DNA of 64,000 nt from Symsagittifera roscoffensis. Its lineage: Eukaryota; Xenacoelomorpha; Acoela; Convolutidae. Shown in pieces: positions 57,209 through 64,000 of this stretch. The notes under the pieces were generated by a model, which was given only the letters and a program-made list of their open reading frames with translations, did not search any database and was not told the origin of the DNA. The stretch covers positions 75,602,213-75,666,212 of the forward strand of contig NC_087064.1 of NCBI RefSeq assembly GCF_963678635.1, given 5' to 3'. Positions within the stretch are counted from its first letter, which is position 1; the number at the start of each line of letters is the position of its first letter. Position numbers and translations under genes: made by a program.

Positions 57209-58486
57209 CTAAAGTGGGTACCTGGCTTTAAGATATGTCTTCATCACATTTAGCTGTCCACTGATTATCTCCGGAGCATAGGCATCGTCCATCAATTTAA
57301 CACACCATGCCTTTTTCAAAGGTGTCGCTTTTTGGTCTAAGGGTTTCAGATGGGTACGGACGACCGTAGCATGCGGGCTTAATCTAGCCGGACGTTTCGA
57401 CACTGCTATTAACTCAAGCTCATCTGCGGCATTATCAACAAACGTGCCCTCCTCACCGGAGGTATACCGGTCCCTGTTTGGGTCTTGATGCATTTCTCTA
57501 TCTAGCAAGGAATGAATCGCAAACTCAGAGACGTCGGAACTGTAGGTAATCTCCGACCTATTTTCCCAAGACTGAGACTCTGACCCATCACTCGAGCTGA
57601 TGGAGTCTTCATCACCGCCATCTGATTTGTTCTTGACGTTTCTCGACTCCCCGGACAAAATTTTGTCCCTCCGTCATTTTAACGTGGACTCCCTGGACAA
57701 ATCATCCTGGCCATGCCTGATATGACTTGACTCCCCGGATAATGTTTGATGTCCGGATGAACAGTCCGAGCTCGGCTCGTACTCCTCCCTCGCATCAGTG
57801 AACTGAACCCTTCTTGCCACGCGGGATCTTAATCTAACACTGACCTCTTGAGCTGTTTGAGTACCAGTTGCTTGTTGACGTTCCACATACCAAGTCCTCA
57901 AAAGGACATCTTTTGGTATCGAATTCACGAACTGGTTCACTATCGTTCGGCAATCCAGTTCAACGTCCCGACTCCAGATTGCTACTAGTCTCTGCTCCGT
58001 TCTTTCAGTGATGGTCAACCTCTGCATGGTCTCCACCCATTCATGATCATGCCTTTCAACTTCTCTGTCAAGCAGGTCACGGAATTCCCGCATGACACCC
58101 GGTGCTACGTTCGTCGTCTTATTCATCAGGGCTAAGCTGTTGATGCCTAGCCTGGTAAGTTCTTGCTGCACCAGGTTTGAGCGAAATAGCAACTCCAATG
58201 GAACCGGATCACCCTTTGCCAACACTTTAATCTCAGCAGCCGTTTCCACGGGAAACTCGGGGTGTCCTGTTATGGGATGCCCAGACTTATCAAGCCACCT
58301 GGTGAGTGGCAGTCTGTCATAGGTGTCCTTGTCCAGAAATGAAAAGCCATCCTGAATTTCTGCCTGTTTAGCTTGCTTCTCTTCTAATCGCTCATAGAAC
58401 TCCGTCTTCTTGTTGAGGCTGTCAGCATTCTGGTGCTTGTCGCGTTTTCGATGCTCTATTATCATTTGATAGCCATCCAAATGCAC
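57209..58486 (-). pseudogene. RNase H end and pol linker, element C
   Basis: From DKHQNADSLNKKTEF through a 270-residue open frame, then a further 149-residue frame. It has LTRWLDKSGHPI, LSGESS and the HSLLDREMHQDPNRDRYT motif, matching the linkers of A and B. Confidence 0.8.
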
Positions 58487-58489
58487 GAT

Positions 58490-59160
58490 CCAGCGACCGA
58501 TATAGCTTCAGTCCATCGAATAAGTCTTTAGCCAGGCAAGAGCTCAATTTTCTACGCGCAACTTGAATAGAACACTCCCTAAATAGGCCCTGTACTTTTC
58601 AACAAAGGTAGTCACAGCGAATATCTCTGCTTTCGGTGCACCGTATTTCATGTCAGTGTCGCTTAGGACTTTACTCCCAGAGGCTACTGGCCGCAAAACA
58701 GTTGTTCCGTTCCATTCTTGTTCCTTGTGAAGTATGCCCGATATCGCGACCACAAATGCGTCTGTGTTTAGCACAAACATCCCTTTCTCTGTCGGCATAC
58801 CGAGGACCGGAGCCTCGCAAATTTCGCGCTTGATGTTCTCAAAAGAGACCTGAGCCTGGTCATTCCAGCTGAATTTCTTACCCTTATTTCACATCAATTG
58901 CTGCATCCTAACTAGGCTCTCATCGATACGGGGAATCGGGTTTGCAATTTTTATCGTCACCGCGTTCAGCTAACGGAAATCACAACAAAACTTAAATTGC
59001 CCCCTTTCTTTTTTGCCATGACTACGCCGCTAGCCCACAAGGACTTCGACAGTTCAATCACATCGTATTCCATCAACATCTCAATCGCTTTCTTGCATGC
59101 TTCAGACTTGTGTGGGGTCATTCTCCTAGCTCCCTCCCTGTGAGGTACGCTTTGCCGCTA
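58490..59160 (-). pseudogene. RT fingers joined to RNase H by deletion, element C
   Basis: The RT N-terminus (RRMTPHKSEACK, SGVVMAKKKGG) is open across the point where A is frameshifted. After IDESL the sequence jumps to MQQLM and GKKFSWND, so the palm with the YVDD box is deleted, about 170-180 residues. RNase H follows with NTDAF, KAEIFAV and LRVEN. Confidence 0.85.
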
Positions 59161-59350
59161 ATTCTATGTCTGTTGGTATCTCAGGGAAATTCGAGCAACT
59201 AGACAACCCATCGTCTGTCTCTGATTTCATGGAAAACACTTTCTTAAAAGACTTCAATTCATTGATTTTTTTTTCAGTATACAATTTTGGTTAGCATGTA
59301 ATGGACACTCCTTTACTTCTTCAAGTTCTCCAAACTCTGATAGTCTGTAT

Positions 59351-61399
59351 TTAGAGGCAACGCATAGCCAAGCTTCTTTCTCGTTGTATCGTCACAGTTG
59401 TTGCCTGTGTGTTCAACAACACAATCACACACAGTCCGCTCTGAGTGACTGAGACGCTTCTGCCTAAAGTAGCTGAGCTCTTACTGTTTGGGTTGGGGAC
59501 CAGAGACAACTGTCGGTTGTTACTAAGCTCATTCGAATTCCTCATCCTAAACGTCAATATTACAGCTTGATGTGGTTTTAACCTAACCTTCCAATCAAGG
59601 AAAATTGGCACTTTCGCTCGGTTAATCAGGATTTTATTGATGGGTTTCTTTTCATACTTCCTCTCTGGATCCTTGATCCGTATCAACCCGTCATTGAGGT
59701 CGATCGTGAAATCGAAGTTTCGCACGAAGTCTCGTCTTAAGATGAACTGGTCGGATTCGTCAAGGTTCTCGACAATCAGAAAACTCATCCAGAGATGCCT
59801 TCTTCCTTAGCAGCTAAAACTTATCGATGGACTCATTATCTCTTTGACGCCTCTTTTCAAACTTCACCATGGCCTGATGCCCTTGTACACCCGAGCCGAA
59901 ACGATTCAGCAAGATGTCGAAGATTTTGCGAGCACTGTCTCGTTCATTTGTTCTTCTCGCCATGACACAGCTCAGGACCGTTGCTGTTTCTTGGAGAGGT
60001 TTTCTACCTCAAATGCAACTTCATCGCCTCTATCCAGGTATAAATACAGCCATCTGACTCGTCCTTGTACGAATTCGGTTTCGTAGCCTCTCTCCTCTCT
60101 CAGTAGACTTCGAGAGTTTATTAATAAATGTCTCATGAGACCTATTTAATGGCTCAACCAATGAAAGGTACATCGTAGTATCATGTGAGACCGTCGTCAA
60201 ACCTGGTACTGATCTGACATGCGGCCCGTGGGCAAGCATGCCCCCGATGTGACATCCGCTTCTGCACTCGACGGGGCTGCCCTAGGTCTCTACCTATGGT
60301 TAGGCTCAAAACTAGTCCTCCATTGGACCGGAACGATTCTCTCGGTTGCTGCCTCTCAAGATTTTATCAAGTTTGCGCATCATAAGTCAGCCTTAGCGTC
60401 TAATATCTTCTCCAAGCTGGTCATCGTAAGCGCATAGGTGTTGTCATAATCGTTCAATAATTGCTCGATCTCTCTTGTCATTCTACTGTTTCTTTCTGTT
60501 GACTCCTTGGATGCTAGAGCTCAGGTCTCCGAAACGCACTGATCGATGTTTCGAATCAACTGGGCCTGTTCGCTTCTGGCCTGTAATTTCAGGTCTGGCA
60601 GCTCGTCTCATAATTTTGATGGCCCTGTTGAGCCCTATCTTCCACTCGGTCGATCCTTTCCGTCACATCCTGTCGCAGATCTTCAAGGCCTGTCATTACG
60701 CTGGCAAACAGGCCACTCACATCACTCGCCGTTCCCAACACTGGGGTAAGACCTAGAGACGATGACGTTAATTGAGGTTGCAGCCTGGTGCTCGATGATG
60801 CACCCCTTTCTGTGTGTCCATCGACATCATCAGTCTATCGAATGTCGAGGGTGTCCCCATCGTTATCCCATCTGACATTGGTCTTGATGGCGAATTGGAC
60901 ATCGCTTTCTTACACTTCTCTTGTCTCGGGCTAGGTGTGAAGTCCGTGTTTGAGTGCATCAGTCCCGGAGGGTCAAAGACAGCTCGGAGCGACGTTATGC
61001 GTTCATCTTACAGTGTCCTAAAATTCGATCTTGCTTTTGAACTTTGTTGCTCTTCCCTAGGACTTATGCTCGACATCATCGCATTCTAGCCCTGCTTGAC
61101 TAGAGAGGATTGTTCTTTGTCCGTCTATTGCTCTTGGTCTCCAATTTGGACATCCTTTTGAACAACAATTCCTCTCTTGCACTGGCCTCGGAACGCTCCG
61201 AGGTCTTATGGGGTTTCCCGCTCCCTTCCCGTTCAAAGTCGTCGCCGGGCTTTTCCAAGTCCTCATGATGGCGGTGGTTGGGTCGGATTAACGTTTGCTC
61301 CCCTTCCTCGAAGGCATCGGTTGGTGTCACGTTCGCCGCGCCGGCCTTAGTGTTTCGCCCTTCATCACCATCTATATTCCTCTCACTTCTTAGTTTCAT
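59351..61399 (-). pseudogene. Gag fused to protease tail, element C
   Basis: The N-terminal part is charged (complement 61399-61100) and a coiled-coil part lies near 60790-60400. The capsid end reads DESDGCIYTWIEAMKLHL and GSGVQGHQAMVKFEKRRQRD, matching A. Near 59815 it jumps into MSFLIVENLDESDQFIL of the protease tail; the zinc knuckles and the protease DTGA site are gone. Confidence 0.75.
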
Positions 61400-62420
61400 T
61401 CCGCTCGCTGAAAGATCACTTTGACCCTCACTCGTTGCTCCACAAGCTTAAGCGTCGGAGATGCTGCTAATCGAGGACTGGCCACGCAGCGACTTAAACC
61501 TCCGCGTGCTCGCACTGCTCAGCCTGGGAATCTTAATCGTTTCTCCCAATGAGTTTCCCTGCTGCATGTTTTGTGATAAGCGAGGTTCTTATATAAGAAA
61601 AAAAAGTATATTCTGAAGACAATGCACAAGTCCCAAAGTTTTTTTTAGAAAACTTGCTTAAACCTGCTTGTTTAGTTTCTTCAAAATCCAAAGTGTTTTT
61701 TTTAATCTCTTAGAGATGCTTTTAGTTAAACACAGGGTCTGCCCAGTGTTGAGTTATTACTGACTCCACTCAAATACTTACTATTGTAGTATCACAAAAA
61801 TTCACAAGATCTTAAAACCAACACACAAAACACAATCGACAATAAAATAAAAACGTCGCTCGCTTCACTAGCACTTTACCGCCACAGATGTTTGAAATCA
61901 CTGCTTCAATAAAAACCAAGCAATTCTTTATAAAGTAGCAGTGATGGTTTCAATAACGGACAAATAAATTTAGTCTTAAAGAAAAAGACTTCCAGCAATT
62001 GGAACACTCCAAACGAACAAAGCTCAGGACACCGTCTTCTCAAGTGAGTGTGTCTTACTTAATACACTCAACGAGTACTTTTTTTATGTGTCCTGCAATT
62101 TATCGATTTGTCCTTTTAAGTAGCTCAAGGCAACCTCTCATCGAAAATATATAGTCTAAACAAAAGCTCTCCCACACTCGGACAATTCCAAGTGCGCGAG
62201 AGTAGGGAACAACTTTCTCCTCTCAAGTGAGTGTGCCTTTTCTAATACACTAACCGATGTCTTCGTTTTTGTGTTCACGGATTTCCCGAGCTTTCCTATT
62301 AAGTAGCTCAAGGCAACCACACAACAAAAATAACAATCGTTCTGGTACTTCTGATGAACCCGATTTAGAATCCAGAGTTGATCGCGAATCTCCGGGTCAA
62401 CTGGGCTATTTTGTTCTTGA
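61400..62420. other. Upstream flank of element C
   Basis: No gene seen. It contains a diverged direct repeat of about 185 bases (about 61975-62160 and 62165-62345), each copy with CTCAAGTGAGTGTG, TAATACACT and AAGTAGCTCAAGGCAACC. A 5' LTR for element C was not identified. Confidence 0.5.
61585..61598 (-). promoter_or_regulatory. Candidate TATA box for element C
   Basis: A perfect palindrome TTCTTATATAAGAA, about 190 bases upstream of the gag-like frame of element C. As a palindrome it gives no direction; only the position suggests a promoter for the minus strand. Confidence 0.3.
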
Positions 62421-64000
62421 GTCGATCTTCTAGTCATCCTTCTATTTCGACCTTAAAGGGATTTTCAAGATATCTAAATTATCCCGGAGGGTCCCTCCAA
62501 ATTTTCACTAAGGAGGGTTGCTAAGCGGCTTAAGTCACCTCGGAGGGTTACTTCGGAGGGTTATTAGAACACTTAGCTTACTCCGGAGGGTTACTTCGGA
62601 GGGTACCTTTAACGCCTAAGTTGCTTCGGAGGGTCCCCCTAATTTCACTAATGAGGGTTAATAAGATGCTTAATACGCTCTGGAGGGTTACTTTGGAGGG
62701 TTCCCTCAAATTTCCGAATTTTCAAGTTTCGCCTCAAAGGGGTCTCCAGCTAGAGTTAAAATGAGTCAAAATAGGCCAAATTCACTTTGGGGGTTTTCTT
62801 GAACTATTTGGGAGGGTTCCGTGGAAAATTTCTACAAAGGAGGGTCGTTGAGGGGCTTAAATGACTCCGGATGGTTGTTTGGAGGGTTCCCAAAAAATAT
62901 GAAAACAAGTGTTTTCACCGCGGTAAAGCCTCCGATCACGGTCTAACTTACTTAAAACAAGGTTGGTTTACTCCGTCAACCTAGCCAGTCGGATAAAACG
63001 TTGTTTTGTAAAAATTTAGGTCGCTCGGTGGTTCCCTAAAATTTGGACTCTCTGAACTAACAAATTCTAAAAAAAAATTCTTTCTTCAGTTTTTCAACCT
63101 AAAAACGGTTGCGAATCAGAAAAATGATTTAAAAGATGGAATTATGGAACCCAGAATATCCCGAACGGTTTTTTAGTCTTGGAAAAATCAACAAAAACAA
63201 GTTTGCTAAATTGGCCTTTTTTGACTCTCTATATAGGTTCTCAGAGACTTTATTCGCAGTTCTTGCTGAAAGTGCCAAAAAAAATTTGAAATGAGCGCAG
63301 TACATCTGTACAGTACTGGAATAACCAAAAAAACTGGAACGAAATTGGTTTGAAAACAAAAATTTGGCCAAAAACTCTCCGATTTCTTCCTTTTCCAATC
63401 TTTAGTCGACCTTCTAGTCATCCTTCTATTTCGACCTTAAAAGGATATTCATGATATTTAAATTATCCAGGAGGTTCCCTCCAAATTTTCACTAAGGCAG
63501 TTTGATAGGCGGCTTAAGTCACCTCGGAGGGTTACTTCGGAGGGTTAATAGAACACTTACCTTACTCCGGAGGGTTACCTCGGAGGGTACCTTAAACGCC
63601 TAATTTGCTTCGGAGGGTGACCCTAAGCTCACTAATGAGGGTAAATAAGATGCTTAATACGCTCCGGAGGGTTACTTCGGAGGGTTCCCTCAAATTTCCG
63701 AATTTTCAAGTTTCGCCTCAAAGGGGTCTCCAGCTAAATTAAAATGAGTCAAAATAGGCCAAACACACTTTGAGTTTTTTTTTGAACTCTTTGGGAGGGT
63801 TCCGTGGAAAAATTCTACAAAGGAGGGTCGTTGAGGGGCTTAACTGACTCCGGATGGTTGCTTTGGAGGGTTCCCCAAAAATTATGAAAACAAAAGTTTT
63901 CACCGCGGTAAAGCCTCCGATCACGATCTAACTTACTTAAAACAAGCTTGGTTGACTCGGTCAACCTAGCCAGTCGGATAAAACGTGGTTTTGTAAAAAT
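62421..64000. repeat. 985-bp tandem repeat rich in GGAGGGT
   Basis: Unit 1 spans 62421-63404; unit 2 starts at 63405 and is cut by the window end. The offset is 984-985 bases throughout. Within each unit, GGAGGGT or close variants recur about 15 times at irregular spacing, often as CGGAGGGTTACTTCGGAGGGT. The second part of unit 1 (62995-63404) has no such motifs and no gene. Confidence 0.9.

Larger units (their letters stand above)
38423..61399 (-). mobile_element. Element C: diverged minus-strand relative of element A
   Basis: On the minus strand the order is gag, protease tail, RT start, RNase H, linker, integrase, macro-like domain, module 2, and a fourfold array of the module 2 C-terminus. 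Protein similarity to A is moderate in pol and low in module 2, so C is a separate family. Internal deletions remove the zinc knuckles, the protease active site, most of RT and the integrase catalytic Glu. Confidence 0.8.

Noticed and set aside
62421-64000. CRISPR-like array from repeated GGAGGGT motifs
   Set aside because: Motifs are short, irregularly spaced and diverged; there are no equal spacers, and the context is eukaryotic.

Overview
The window is eukaryotic repeat DNA, probably metazoan. I lean towards a nematode because of T-rich 3' splice-site-like strings ending in TTTTCAG, but this is weakly supported. I see no convincing host gene, tRNA, rRNA or CRISPR array. Almost everything is decayed Ty3/gypsy-type LTR retroelement sequence in three related elements. 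Element A (+ strand, about 591-26116) is the best preserved. Element B (+ strand, about 27255-37090) lacks gag and nearly all of integrase. Element C (- strand, about 61399 down to 38423) is a distant relative, full of internal deletions.

Element A reads gag (936-2786), zinc knuckles plus protease (2705-4867), reverse transcriptase plus RNase H (4876-7068) and integrase with a long C-terminal extension (7058-9601). The extension ends in a region resembling the TARG1/OARD1 class of macro (ADP-ribose-binding) domains. About 430 bases later begins a second very long coding module, 10029-18840, here called module 2. It stays in one frame for 7.7 kb, crossed by six in-frame stops, then shifts frame once near 17745 and meets one more stop at 18376-18378. 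It encodes an N-terminal segment, a coiled coil, an SGNH/GDSL-hydrolase-like domain with all catalytic blocks, a second SGNH-like domain without the nucleophile, and several unrecognised domains ending in a conserved Cys-rich C-terminus.

The same order, pol then macro-like domain then module 2, recurs in element C on the opposite strand and, truncated, in element B. The A and C proteins are clearly diverged, so the link between pol and module 2 looks old and inherited rather than a chance insertion. This 3' module, in the place where env-bearing elements carry env, is the main candidate for an undescribed system. I do not recognise it as a known env, and it has no obvious signal peptide.

Each element carries a direct tandem amplification at its 3' side: about 4.85 kb x2 in A (16098-25803), about 3.7 kb x2 in B (29036-36417) and about 2.2-2.6 kb x4 in C (38423-48244). 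Comparing A with B defines candidate LTRs (25424-26116 and 36148-37090) with matching inverted termini; each array also holds a truncated LTR at its internal junction. Other repeats are a 14-bp minisatellite (55-590), a roughly 746-bp foldback element duplicated within the A array, and a 985-bp tandem repeat rich in GGAGGGT (62421-64000).

All calls come from reading the sequence and comparing copies inside the window. No database search was run, and the domain assignments rest on motif recognition.
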